DNA from: Mycobacterium lepromatosis
GTDB lineage: Bacteria > Actinomycetota > Actinomycetes > Mycobacteriales > Mycobacteriaceae
DNA length: 64,000 bases
Direction of reading: 5' to 3'
Assembly: GCF_000975265.2 (NCBI RefSeq)
Contig: NZ_CP083405.1
Location: forward strand, 3,207,695-3,271,694
Shown: positions 20,761 through 30,445 of the stretch, one piece after another
Layout of the letters: every line of letters starts with the position of its first letter
Position numbering within the stretch: the stretch's first letter is position 1
Position numbers and translations under genes: made by a program
Notes under the pieces: generated by a model
The model's input: the letters and a program-made list of their open reading frames with translations, nothing else
The model's database searches: none
What the model was told of the DNA's origin: nothing

Positions 20761-23700
20761 CCTCGAATTAGTGACGTTCGCAAAAATGTGAGCTGACCAA
20801 AATTTTGAGTCCTTGCTCATAACCTCGAGCCTCGACAACAGCGGCCTTGTCCTCGGCGTGTCTTATATAACTAGATTGCCTCGGAAACAACGGTTTCGTG
20901 GTTCCTGTATTCATCGATGAACCCGCCACCGGCTTCGGGGTGCATATCGGAGCCAACGCCTGAGTCGCGCCTGGAATTATCGCCAGTCCACAAAAGACAA
21001 AGCTCGCTACATTTTATCATCGCTACGATGTCCAGTACTTCACCAGTGTGAACAATATACTTTTGACAATTCTAGTGAATCCTGATCAATAGCTGTACGT
21101 CATAACTGCACGCAACCTAATCAGAAAGAACACGAAATGCATCGATAGCAATCGTAAGCTGGGAGCACGTCAATACCGACCGTTATCGGACGGGATTCTC
21201 CTCTTTTTAGCAAATCATCCACTGAGAAAAACTACCGATGTAAATCGCTACGTTCGACTGCATCTAGAAACTCGTCTGAACTGGTTTTTTCTCCGCCTCA
21301 TAGCGACAGCACACAATTTGTCTCACGATTCACTTCATTTCCTAAGGGGCACGCGATCAGTATGTATCAGATCATACGTTTATCTATTTGCTAAGCACCT
21401 CGAATTTCTCTCCCTAACATGAATCGAACGTGCACCGTAGCGCACAAACTCTGCGAAAATTTCGCAGGGGCTTTATGGTTAGATTGGCTCCACACCAACG
21501 AAAGCCGCACGATCGGCCATCCGTAACTTCGTTGTCTGTCCGAAGCAGCTCAATGTAACGCATATTGTCAAGCTCACCGTCATACTGCAATTCGGTGTGA
21601 GATTTTGAGCTTCTGAGAACACCAAAATAGCGAGAATTTGTGGTAAGCTCATTTCCGTACGCAAATGGATAGATCCGTACGGGATCGGTGTGCACGACGA
21701 TCTACAGTTATCGAGGAGTCTAGTCGTCGGTGAGCTCCTACCGGTAAACTATAGTATATAAATTTTTCGCCGTTCAACGGCAATCTGCACCGGGACGACG
21801 CCGATGTTGAGCTCCAATCGCTGCCACAGTCCGGCCCATTTCTACACCGGACCAAGCATTTGCATAGGGACACCACGAACGAATAGTCGCTAAGAAGCCC
21901 GTCGAACGGTAACGAGCCGTCGAACGTCGACGGCATTAGTTCATCGAAGTCCCTGTTCGATGTTATAAATTGCAACGTGTGTGATTGGTTTGTCCAGGCC
22001 ATCGACAACTTCGGTGGTAGTATAGTGAGTTCGTAATACTGAATTGAATTCTAACCATAGCCGGATGTCAGCACTTGAGCAGCTGCCGCTTCGCGATGTA
22101 GGTCCTAACGGTGGCCGACCGTGTTTAACCACCTGCCCCGACTTGGCTGAAGCCTTTAGTGGCGGGCATCCTCGCTATTTACGACCCGCTGCCCGTTTTT
22201 GGGGTCGTAGGTGCAGACTCGGGATTGAACAATCCATTTATCTCACCACCCTGGCGGATCCCTTACCACGCTGACCGTGCCGATTGGTGAGATTCCCCCA
22301 CAATAAATGGGGTTCTACAACCGACGTCAAGATGCAGCGAAGATTGACCGGACTCGCCAGGCTGCTTGGACAAAACTTCGGCACGGTACGAAAGCTTGTC
22401 AATCTTGCCTGTATTGTGGCTGGCATGAAGAAGTGTACAAGCTCGGCTATTCGTCACCACAGCCCGTATTACCGCGGTGTCATCCACACCTACTAAAAGT
22501 TTCCTAGATCTTCTGTTTCAGAATGATCGAACAGATGCCGACTATAGACTCTGATAACTACTGGCCCTCTAGATCCAAACCAAAGAAAATAGGGCTGAAA
22601 ATTAAGAATCTCATAGACACTAAACTGTTGCGTGACAATTCGAGTACTGCTACGGTTTGATCGCACACAAAATATATACGAAATATGCACAATTTTTTGC
22701 TCGGTCCCGAATGTAACTAAGTAAACTGTGCTGCCACACTTGAGGTCCCGGTCTTCGACTGAAGTCTTGCTCTTAATCTTCAAATTTTAAGTTATTATCG
22801 TCGATTTCCTACCCTGCTTACGCTACATTCACCGACGAGTTGAAATCTCCATTCTAAGCGGAGTTTCAAGGAGATTTGACTTATCCTGCTCTACTTTTCT
22901 TCTCGGCAGAAAATCATCATGAACGTCGAGGTAGTACTGATGGAATCTTATCCAGCAGCCGCAACTCAGGACAACACGTGCATCATCGGATGGAATCGAG
23001 TTCGCGTCTGATCTCATTGGTAGAGGTCGGCCCGTCGTCCTGCAGGGGCACAATACTGGATATTAAGGATGTCGTCACGAGAAACTTCTTGGGCAGCAAT
23101 AAAATTCATCAGATTCAAAATAGTAGTCAACTGGTCCTATCTTGTGGCTCGTGCCCCTGTGTAATCAGGTAGCTGCCTATATTATCGAAGATAAAACCTA
23201 CAACACCGTATGGATCAACGGTATTTTGAGGTAAATTCTGTTGTACCACTAGCTCATTGCAGTTGGTCAAGGAGTTAATCTTCAAGCCTGACCACTTCGA
23301 GTTTATAGGTCATCGGAGTCGTACACGGCATGCTGAACCGGAGCTCTTCATCGAGTTGAGCATCGATGTTCGTCAGTAGCTTACCGATACCATCAACTAA
23401 AATATCCAGTCAAGGTTGATTAGACGTTACAAACTTACCTACTGATTCGAAGTTTCGTCAGGGTAGGCGAGCATCTCAGCTTAAACGTAGTCAAACGACT
23501 CGCCACTCTCGACACCCAGCATCGTCGCGTCGAAGCAACTCCCGTATCGTGTTATGCCGACGTCCGCTGCACCTCTTCGACGCAATTAGGAACGTCTCAT
23601 CCTCTTGAGCAATTTTCTTGGCGAGTTCTACACTAAAGTCTTAGTCTCAGTAGGTCCAAACATGTGAAAAATTCGCCTTGCTATAGCTCTAGGGGATACA

Positions 23701-24300
23701 ACTGCCCACCTTGGGCGAACAGAAAGACAGAGCAACGGTTTGTTACTCTCTGGAATTGGACGATCAGTTAAGGTACGTACGGTACAGCTCTTACGCAGCT
23801 CAACTCCATTGCGTTCGCCTGGGTCAGGTAATATAAGTCGCCAGCCCAATCCATAACGCCGCACAGTCTTAATCGCCGATATTCCAGTATATTACAATTT
23901 CCCATTAAGCAACGCCGTGTCAGTTTCCGGGGCGACTAACACGTTTACCTTAATCGTTGTACCACAGCTCCCTTATTTCTACGGTCAGCGATGTCAATAT
24001 ACTTTCATATCGGGAAAACTACGCGGGCTGAATTTCCTTCCAAGTTGTACGCGAAAATCTCCTATCCGAATTATCTCCTGCTTCAGTATCATTTCGACCC
24101 AGAAGATACAGTAGCCATATTTGGACGAAACAGGTACAGATGCTTTTACGACCAATTTCTGACCTCCACGAGCGATCGTGTGCACCTTGCCATGCTTGCA
24201 GCAGCAGGATTTCCTGGCTGGACAAATTTCCAGTTTCATTAGAAAAGGTTTATTAAGCGCAATTGTCTAGCATTCCTGTGCTATGCGTTTAAACTCTATC
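20760..24300. other. Decayed AT-richer sequence, no gene seen
   Basis: About 3.5 kb with stops in all frames and no motif that I can assign on either strand. Base composition is visibly AT-richer than the intact genes. Frames such as 22307-22507 (plus) and 23994-24239 (minus) have no family features. No insertion-sequence ends or long repeats were seen. Confidence 0.45.
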
Positions 24301-25600
24301 GATGATTTCGTCGAGCGCGTCTATAGCTTGCCGGAGTGCATCGTTATTCTGACCACAACGCGGATTGTTCTTGATAACCAGGTAGTGCATTGATGGCACG
24401 GCTCATCATGACCGAGATTATTCTGTGCTCCGGTGGCCCCTAGGAATGCAAGACGCCGTTCGCCTGCGCACTCAACCCAATGCTTAACAGGTCCGGTTCG
24501 CGGCCGATTGATTCTGGTTCGTTGAGTCGTTCGCGTATCATCTGCCTGCAGACTTGCGGCGGCACCGGAATCTGCTCGGGCGGGGCGGGCTGCCTGCGGT
24601 TGCACGCGTGCTGCAAACGCCGCTGCAGTTTTTCACAGTCTAATCCATGTGTCTCGAAATCCAACCCCTGTTCCAAAATCACGTTCATGGCGTTGTCGAT
24701 GAGCGTGCCGTCATCTGGATCCAAGTAGAGATCGGAAAAATCGGTCAATAATCTTCCTGCGTGACATCCATATCTTGTCCGCAGGGAGAGTAGAACCATT
24801 CGTGGACCAGTTGCTGGTCTTCGTCATCGATATATTTGAAATCGTCCCAGAACCGATCGAGATTGAGCCCGACGTGGGAGACGATGATCCCCTAGTTTTA
24901 GGCGTGACCGGGTGCCGCTCTATACGTTGGCGCACACGGTCCTACCGACGAACTGAATACAGGGACTTAGCGATCGGAACGTCCGGAATACGACGACGAA
25001 AGGGGGGGTGGATGATCGAATTCCTCGCCCAACATCTGCACCTGCACGATCGCATACAAGCTGCCGTTGTGCACTTAGTGCGGACTGTCCTCTTACTCTC
25101 TCTTTCCGATGGCTGTCCGCTGTGCATCTCTCGGGCTTCTACACCGCACTCTTGGTGCACACCGCGGATTTGACGCGCATGATTCACTGAGCACACCGCT
25201 GTTACCATCCGATGTCGTAACTCATCTTCGTAGAAGTGTCGTAGTCCTTGGATCGAATGATCAACTACAAACATAGAATTCTAATACGCAAATATTGCTA
25301 CTACCCTCGCATCTGCATGACTTCGTCAAGAACGTGATGATAGTTATCTTCGCGATACGTAAAGAAAAGTTCACTGGGCACGCTGGGCGACGATATCCTG
25401 TTGCGCGATGCGCTGCATAATTTTGCGGAAGGTGTAGCAGTCTATCGATCCCCCCCTTCGATCGGATAGCTCTTCTGCCTTGAAATCCTGAAATAGAGTG
25501 GCTGTAAGGATCAAAACACGCTTTCGAGGGAAGCTGTCGAATACGTTCTGCTAGCCCGGCGCGGGGTTGTGATGTCTTTCGTCGACCATGATCCATCCGA
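24300..25600 (-). pseudogene. Decayed minus-strand coding region, family not recognised
   Basis: Several long codon-like pieces appear on the minus strand in different frames. In order of translation they are VLILTATLFQDFKAEELSDR near 25520, MLGEEFDHPP near 25030, ERHPVTPKTRGIIVSHVG near 24915, DEDQQLVHEWFYSP near 24810, DGTLIDNAMNVILEQGLDFE near 24700, RRQMIRERLNEPESIG and ISVMMSRAINALPGYQEQ near 24400. They look like one protein, or two, broken by four or more frameshifts. I do not recognise the family. It lies upstream in coordinates of dnaB, on the same strand. Confidence 0.45.
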
Positions 25601-25695
25601 ATATGTCAGCCATGTTGTTTAACTAAACCAACTATGTTGCCAACCGATCACTGCAATTTTGTCAATCTTCGCTGCATCTCGACAACTGATGTCTA

Positions 25696-27510
25696 TTACC
25701 TTGCCATATTGGTGAATCGCGACAAGTGCAGTTGATGCGCAACAGTGACTGTCTTGGTTGGGCCGTTGCGATGCTTGGCGAGAATCAAGTCCGCCTCGCC
25801 TCCACGCGGGTCGTCGCGATCGAAGGCATCCGGCCGATGCAGCAAGATCACGACGTCGGCATCCTGCTCTAGGCTTCCCGACTCCCGCAAATCAGACAAC
25901 ATCGGCTTCTTGTCGGTACGCTGCTCGGGACCACGATTCAGCTGGCTGATCGCCACCACCGGGACCTCGAGTTCTTTGGCCAACAATTTGAGATGGCGGG
26001 AGAACTCCGAGACTTCCACCTGTCGCGACTCGAACCGCTTGCCTGAAGTCATCAACTGAAGGTAGTCGACCACGACGAGCTTCAAGTTCGTCTTTTGCCG
26101 CAGCCGGCGCGCCTTGGCGCGGATCTCCATCATGGTCAGGTTCGGTGAATCGTCGATATACAGTGGCGCCTCACTGATTTCGCTCATCCGCCGCGCCAAC
26201 CGTGTCCAGTCATCGTCGGTCATCCGGCCCGAACGCATATCAGCAAGCTTGATTTTTGCCTCTGCCGAAAGCAGCCGCATTACGATCTCGGACTTGCTCA
26301 TCTCCAGCGAGAAGATAACGCTCGCCAGGCGATGCTTGATCGAACACGACCGCATGAAGTCCAGCCCAAGGGTCGAGTTGTGCGTCGGCACCATCCCGCG
26401 ACCAGCCAGATACAGATGTGCAGTATTGTCCACTTCGACACATCGCACCGGAACGCTGCGCACCCGTCGTACTGAATTGATGCGCAGCACCGGAGCCATC
26501 AATGCGGCCGTGACCAGTCGCCCGGCATAGCGCGGTATGGACCCAGCCACAGCGATAGTGTCCAGCCCACAACGTAACTGGGCCGACGTCCGGATGCCGT
26601 AACTCGTCGGCCATTGGTGCTGGGCGTCTGCGACAATGACGGTACCGTCGGAAAACTCGATCTCGTAACATGGCCGACCCAGCATGACCTCGGTCGCGGC
26701 CACCACACGCGTCGGTGTTTCGTCGGCGGCCAGCAACTCATCACCGACAGCAACATCACCCATCGCCGTCCAGCCAGTCGGTGTGGGCAGCGGTGTATCC
26801 AGCGCGAGCGCCTTGCCCACACCTGGGCGAGCCGCCACGATGATCATCTGTCCCGGATGCAAACCGTTGGTTACCTCATCGAGTTCGGTAAAGCCAGTCG
26901 GCGCGCCACGCGAGATGCCCCCGTTGGAAGCGATAGCGTCGAGGTCATCCATCGTCGGCTGCAGTAGATCCTCGAGAGATACGTAGTTCTCAGAAAGCCG
27001 GCACTCGGCTACGTCGTAGATTTCTGCCTGCGCGCGGTCGACCACCTCGGCCACGTCGGCACCCTCAGCGCCGGCGTAGCCGTACTGCACCACTCGCGTG
27101 CCGGCCTCCACTAGTCGACGCAGCAGCGCTTTTTCAGCGACGATGCCCGCATAGTAGCCTGCATTGGCGGCGGTCGGCACCGTCGAAATCAAGGTGTGCA
27201 GATAAGGGGCGCCACCGATCCGGCGTAACAATCCGCGGCGGTCCAATTCGGCGGCCACCGTCACCGCGTCGGCCGGCTCCCCACGCCCGTACAGATCCAG
27301 GATCGCTTCGTAGATATTCTGGTGTGCTGGACGATAAAAGTCACCAGAACGCAGCCGCTCGAGAACGTCAGCAATGGCGTCCTTACTCAACAGCATCCCG
27401 CCCAACACCGACTGCTCAGCGGCTAAGTCCTGCGGTGGTTGACGGCCGAAATCTTCACTGGGTGGAACTGCGTCCATGCCTGGGCGCGCCAGATCATCTA
27501 CGACCGTCAC
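25696..27510 (-). CDS. dnaB: Replicative DNA helicase DnaB, intein-containing precursor
   Basis: Hexameric ATP-driven helicase that unwinds DNA at the replication fork. The 604-residue precursor consists of an N-extein (1-233), a 145-residue intein (234-378) and a C-extein (379-604). The N-extein has the primase-interacting N-terminal domain (DLAAEQSVLGGML) and ends in the P-loop AARPGVGK. The C-extein resumes with STLGLDFM, so splicing rebuilds the Walker A motif GVGKST. Later markers are VVVDYLQLM (Walker B), AISQLNRGPEQR and QDADVVILLHR. The spliced helicase would be 459 residues, normal for the family. Activity depends on splicing because the intein sits inside the ATP-binding loop. It lies downstream of rplI on the same strand after a 546-base gap. 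Confidence 0.97.
   Translation of the reverse strand: MTVVDDLARPGMDAVPPSEDFGRQPPQDLAAEQSVLGGMLLSKDAIADVLERLRSGDFYRPAHQNIYEAILDLYGRGEPADAVTVAAELDRRGLLRRIGGAPYLHTLISTVPTAANAGYYAGIVAEKALLRRLVEAGTRVVQYGYAGAEGADVAEVVDRAQAEIYDVAECRLSENYVSLEDLLQPTMDDLDAIASNGGISRGAPTGFTELDEVTNGLHPGQMIIVAARPGVGKALALDTPLPTPTGWTAMGDVAVGDELLAADETPTRVVAATEVMLGRPCYEIEFSDGTVIVADAQHQWPTSYGIRTSAQLRCGLDTIAVAGSIPRYAGRLVTAALMAPVLRINSVRRVRSVPVRCVEVDNTAHLYLAGRGMVPTHNSTLGLDFMRSCSIKHRLASVIFSLEMSKSEIVMRLLSAEAKIKLADMRSGRMTDDDWTRLARRMSEISEAPLYIDDSPNLTMMEIRAKARRLRQKTNLKLVVVDYLQLMTSGKRFESRQVEVSEFSRHLKLLAKELEVPVVAISQLNRGPEQRTDKKPMLSDLRESGSLEQDADVVILLHRPDAFDRDDPRGGEADLILAKHRNGPTKTVTVAHQLHLSRFTNMAR
26377..26811 (-). other. DnaB mini-intein, class 3 type (145 residues)
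   Basis: Self-splicing protein segment inserted in the Walker A loop of DnaB between GVGK and ST. Its first residue is Ala (ALALDTPLPTPTGW), not Cys or Ser, so it cannot use the usual first nucleophile. It instead shows the class 3 triad: Trp in block B (ADAQHQWPTS, residue 67 of the intein), Cys in block F (VRCVEVDNTAHLYLAGRG, residue 124) and Thr in block G (MVPTHN, residue 143). It ends in His-Asn followed by Ser as the first C-extein residue. No homing endonuclease domain is present, only about 40 residues between the splicing blocks. The M. leprae DnaB intein is the same size and type. Confidence 0.93.
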
Positions 27511-28056
27511 TGACCCTACACCTCCCCCGCCACAAACACCCTAACACAAGCATTCGAACAGGCATTCGATACGCCAATGTTCGAAGCGTAGGTCAAGGTC
27601 CCCACACCCGCGCCCCAAAGCACCCAGCCACGTCGCGCCGGGATGACGGTAGACGTTGCTGGCGAGTACTCCAAGTAGCTACTGTTCATGAAGCTGTGCA
27701 TCGTGTGTGCATACCCGTCGACACTGTGTGAAGCGGGGTGTGGAGAAACTATGGATCAGTCTGGCGCGCTATCACATCACTGCAGATAAACGTCCCATAA
27801 GACAACAGATATTGTGTGAAAAAGAATCTCTTCGGCGTGTCGAGCCAGGTTACTGTGCCGGGCGTGTTGGATTTCAGCCAGATTTTGGAAGCGTTACGTA
27901 TTGGTAACGATTAATGACTCTGTAGTTGCCAGAAATAGTTCGCCAGGAAAACCCGACGTCCCCCCAGAACCACTCTCTGAAGACTGTCCACGCACGAACA
28001 AAACCCGGTAACAGCCGATCAGCAACTGTCACCGTAGGTCAACAAACGTTGCGTTC
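27511..28056. other. Gap between rplI and dnaB, no gene seen
   Basis: In M. tuberculosis a gene of unknown function (Rv0057) lies between rplI and dnaB. Here 546 bases hold no readable remnant of it that I can identify. It probably contains the dnaB promoter. Confidence 0.4.
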
Positions 28057-28515
28057 TTACCTCGCCGCGACAACGTCGAGTGACACCACGACATCGATTT
28101 CAGGGTGCAAGTGCACCAATACCAGGTGCGTCCCGACGGCCTTGATATGGGTTTTGGGTAGCCGCACGATTCGCTTGTCGAGGTTTGGCCCGCCCGCCTT
28201 CTTGATGGCGGTGACAACATCACTGGCAGTCACGGAGCCGAACAGCTTGCCGGAGTCAGCTGCTGTCTTCACCGGCAGCGAGATCGCACCTAACGCCTCG
28301 ATCGCCACCTTGATTTCGTTGGCGTGCTCGCGGTCACGCATCGCCTTCGTTTCACGGGAGCGGCGGATCTCGGCAGCCTCTTGCTGGGCACCTCGCGAGG
28401 CAAGAATCGCCAGACCGTGTGGGAGCAAGAAGTTTCGACCGTACCCATCTTTTACCTCAACAATGTCACCGACGGAACCAAGGTGGTCGACGTCGGCCGT
28501 CAGAATCAGCTTCAT
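28057..28515 (-). CDS. rplI: 50S ribosomal protein L9
   Basis: Large-subunit ribosomal protein of 152 residues. The N-terminal domain [20 protein letters not shown] and [16 protein letters not shown] is the L9 signature. A connecting helix and the C-terminal domain with [17 protein letters not shown] follow. It is last of the rpsF-ssb-rpsR-rplI cluster, 42 bases after rpsR on the same strand, so translated from the same message. Confidence 0.97.
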   Translation of the reverse strand: MKLILTADVDHLGSVGDIVEVKDGYGRNFLLPHGLAILASRGAQQEAAEIRRSRETKAMRDREHANEIKVAIEALGAISLPVKTAADSGKLFGSVTASDVVTAIKKAGGPNLDKRIVRLPKTHIKAVGTHLVLVHLHPEIDVVVSLDVVAAR

Positions 28516-28557
28516 CGTTTTCGTACTTTCCGTTGGGCTTGTAGCGGTTACCGTCGG

Positions 28558-28812
28558 TTATCTCGCCGAGGAGGTAAAGGGCAGCAGAGCCACCTCGCGG
28601 GCGTTCTTCACCGCGATCGCGATGTCGCGCTGGTGTCGCACACAGTTGCCAGTGACCCGACGGGCCCGGATCTTGCCCCGCTCACTGATGTACGTGCGCA
28701 GTAGCGTGGTGTCCTTGTAATCGATTTGCTGGTTTTTCTTGGCGCAGAAGACGCATTTACGCGCTTTGGCCGGCTTCTCCGGTACTGGACGCCGCTTGGT
28801 GGACTTGGCCAT
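28558..28812 (-). CDS. rpsR: 30S ribosomal protein S18 (zinc-type, RpsR1)
   Basis: Small-subunit protein of 84 residues. [11 protein letters not shown] with a later Cys in [12 protein letters not shown] gives the Cys-containing (zinc-binding, C+) form of S18, as in mycobacterial RpsR1. [18 protein letters not shown] is the conserved core. It lies between ssb and rplI in the usual cluster. Confidence 0.97.
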   Translation of the reverse strand: MAKSTKRRPVPEKPAKARKCVFCAKKNQQIDYKDTTLLRTYISERGKIRARRVTGNCVRHQRDIAIAVKNAREVALLPFTSSAR

Positions 28813-28837
28813 GTGTGTAATTCTTTCCGTTTAGTTG

Positions 28838-29338
28838 CTAGAAAGGGGGTTCTTCGTCACCGCCGCCGAAAGAGCCCGACATTGGGGCACTGCCCCACGG
28901 ATCGTCACCTACTCCGCCGCTCATTTGCGCCGGCGCCTGACGGGATCCGCTACCGAAGCCGCCGCCACCACTGCGGCTGACCTTGTTGACCTTGGCAGTG
29001 GCATACCGAAGCGACGGGCCGATCTCATCGACCTCGACCTCGACAACTGTGCGCTTCTCGCCCTCGCGGGTCTCGAAGGAACGCTGTTTGAGCCTACCGG
29101 TAACGATCACTCGCGCCCCCCGGGTGAGGCTTTCAGCCACATTCTCCGCAGCTTCCCGCCAAATATTGCACCGAAGGAACAGCGCTTCGCCGTCTTTCCA
29201 CTCACCGCTTTGACGATCATAGATCCGCGGTGTCGATGCAACGGTGAAGTTCACCACGGCAGCACCGGACGAAGTGAACCGCAGCTCGGGGTCAGCGGTC
29301 AGATTTCCGATAACGGTGATAGTGGTGTCGCCAGCCAC
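28838..29338 (-). CDS. ssb: Single-stranded DNA-binding protein
   Basis: Coats single-stranded DNA in replication, repair and recombination. The 166-residue protein has the OB-fold at about 1-110 ([19 protein letters not shown], then [18 protein letters not shown] and [20 protein letters not shown]). A Gly-rich linker and the acidic, hydrophobic tip DEEPPF that recruits partner proteins follow. It lies 162 bases downstream of rpsF and 25 bases before rpsR, same strand. Confidence 0.97.
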   Translation of the reverse strand: MAGDTTITVIGNLTADPELRFTSSGAAVVNFTVASTPRIYDRQSGEWKDGEALFLRCNIWREAAENVAESLTRGARVIVTGRLKQRSFETREGEKRTVVEVEVDEIGPSLRYATAKVNKVSRSGGGGFGSGSRQAPAQMSGGVGDDPWGSAPMSGSFGGGDEEPPF

Positions 29339-29500
29339 AATTTCCTCCCTAAATTTGGCCCTGTTCCTCAGCCTTGGCGCGGACGTTGGTCATGAGCGTG
29401 TTTTCGGAGAGCCTACGCAAGGGCGTCGACTGCGGACGGCCGTTCGATTGGTGCCGTATGCCTGACTCGCCCCCGCTACGCGGGCCACATCGTCGCCAGA

Positions 29501-29791
29501 CTAGTGCTTGTCGATTCGCATTACCTTGGTGCGCAACACCGACTCGTTGAGGCTGAGCTGGCGGTCAAGTTCGGACACCGTTGCCGGCGCAGCCTTCAGA
29601 TCGATGACAACGTAGATGCCTTCGGCGTGCTTGGCGATCTCGTAAGCCAGCCGGCGCCGACCCCAGATGTTGACCTTATCGATAGCTCCACCGTCCTTGC
29701 GGACGATGTTGAGGAACGTCTCCAAAGACGGCCCGACGGTGCGCTCGTCGAGCGTGGGGTCAAGAATGACCATGATTTCATACGGACGCAT
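29501..29791 (-). CDS. rpsF: 30S ribosomal protein S6
   Basis: Small-subunit protein of 96 residues that pairs with S18 on the ribosome platform. [32 protein letters not shown] core ([17 protein letters not shown]) and [12 protein letters not shown] are typical. First gene of the rpsF-ssb-rpsR-rplI cluster; an AGGAGGTGG-type site lies just upstream of its ATG, so it is strongly translated. Confidence 0.97.
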   Translation of the reverse strand: MRPYEIMVILDPTLDERTVGPSLETFLNIVRKDGGAIDKVNIWGRRRLAYEIAKHAEGIYVVIDLKAAPATVSELDRQLSLNESVLRTKVMRIDKH

Positions 29792-29864
29792 AGAAACCTC
29801 ACCACCTCCTCTGGTCTATACGGCCACGGTCGATCCGCAGCAGGAGGGTCGCCTGCATCAGCAA

Positions 29865-30340
29865 CTACACCACCCTACCGGACGACGGGCTTACCGGAAA
29901 AATCCGGGCCGCCAGCCAATCGGTCACAGTTCCAGCTGCGTCGGTATTCGTCAGTCCTGGCTTTTCTGTTGCCGCGGCGGCCTGTTCCAGCGTGCCAGAG
30001 CCGAATAGCGGCAGGTCGTATATCGATAAACAGCATGAGCTGCCTGCGCTACTGGTCGATCGACAAGGAGCCCAACCGGCTGCAAGGCCTTGTCGATGCC
30101 ACTGAAGGTCACCACGGCGGTGATGATCCGCTGCGGGGTACTCAACGACACGTTCGGGCACGTAGCGCGCACCCGATTTGTTGAGCAGGTCCGCAGCACT
30201 CCGGTGCGTCACCGTGGATCAACTGACAAATTCCCGCACCCTCGGGGAACACCATCTCCATCGGGTGCGTCGACTTCGTCGAAATTCGCATCGCAGGTTA
30301 GACCTAGCATCACGTTTTCGGTGTGCATCTTTTCTCAATG
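29865..30340 (-). pseudogene. Rv0052-type conserved protein, pseudogene
   Basis: Lies exactly where Rv0052 sits in M. tuberculosis, between the Rv0051-type gene and rpsF. Pieces in three frames read NFDEVDAPDGDGVPRGCGN, then IITAVVTFSGIDKALQPVGL and LVDRPVAQAAHAVYRYTT, then LPLFGSGTLEQAAAATEKPG and TNTDAAGTVTDWLAARIF. The order is continuous, with at least two frameshifts. Function of the family is not firmly known to me. The call rests on position plus the continuous readable order. Confidence 0.65.
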
Positions 30341-30370
30341 GTGCCCGACAAACACTACATTGATCAACGG

Positions 30371-30443
30371 AATACTTTGCAGCACTTTGTAAGGGCCGAC
30401 GGCGTCGGGCGCCGTCGGCCCTTACAAAGTGCTGCAAAGTATT
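30371..30443. repeat. Perfect palindrome, 34-bp arms with 5-base loop
   Basis: Bases 30371-30404 are the exact reverse complement of 30410-30443, around the loop TCGGG (30405-30409). The palindrome begins two bases after the stop codon of the minus-strand Rv0051-type gene, so in RNA it would form a hairpin just after that message. A GC-rich core (GGGCCGACGGCG) is closed by an AT-richer outer stem. No T run follows, so it is not a classical Rho-independent terminator. Stems this long and this perfect are unusual for a plain terminator. Confidence 0.95.
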
Positions 30444-30445
30444 CA

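Noticed and set aside
20760..24300. Possible novel small genes in the AT-richer desert
   Set aside because: All frames under 100 codons, no ribosome binding sites at suitable distance, no motifs; consistent with chance in decayed DNA.
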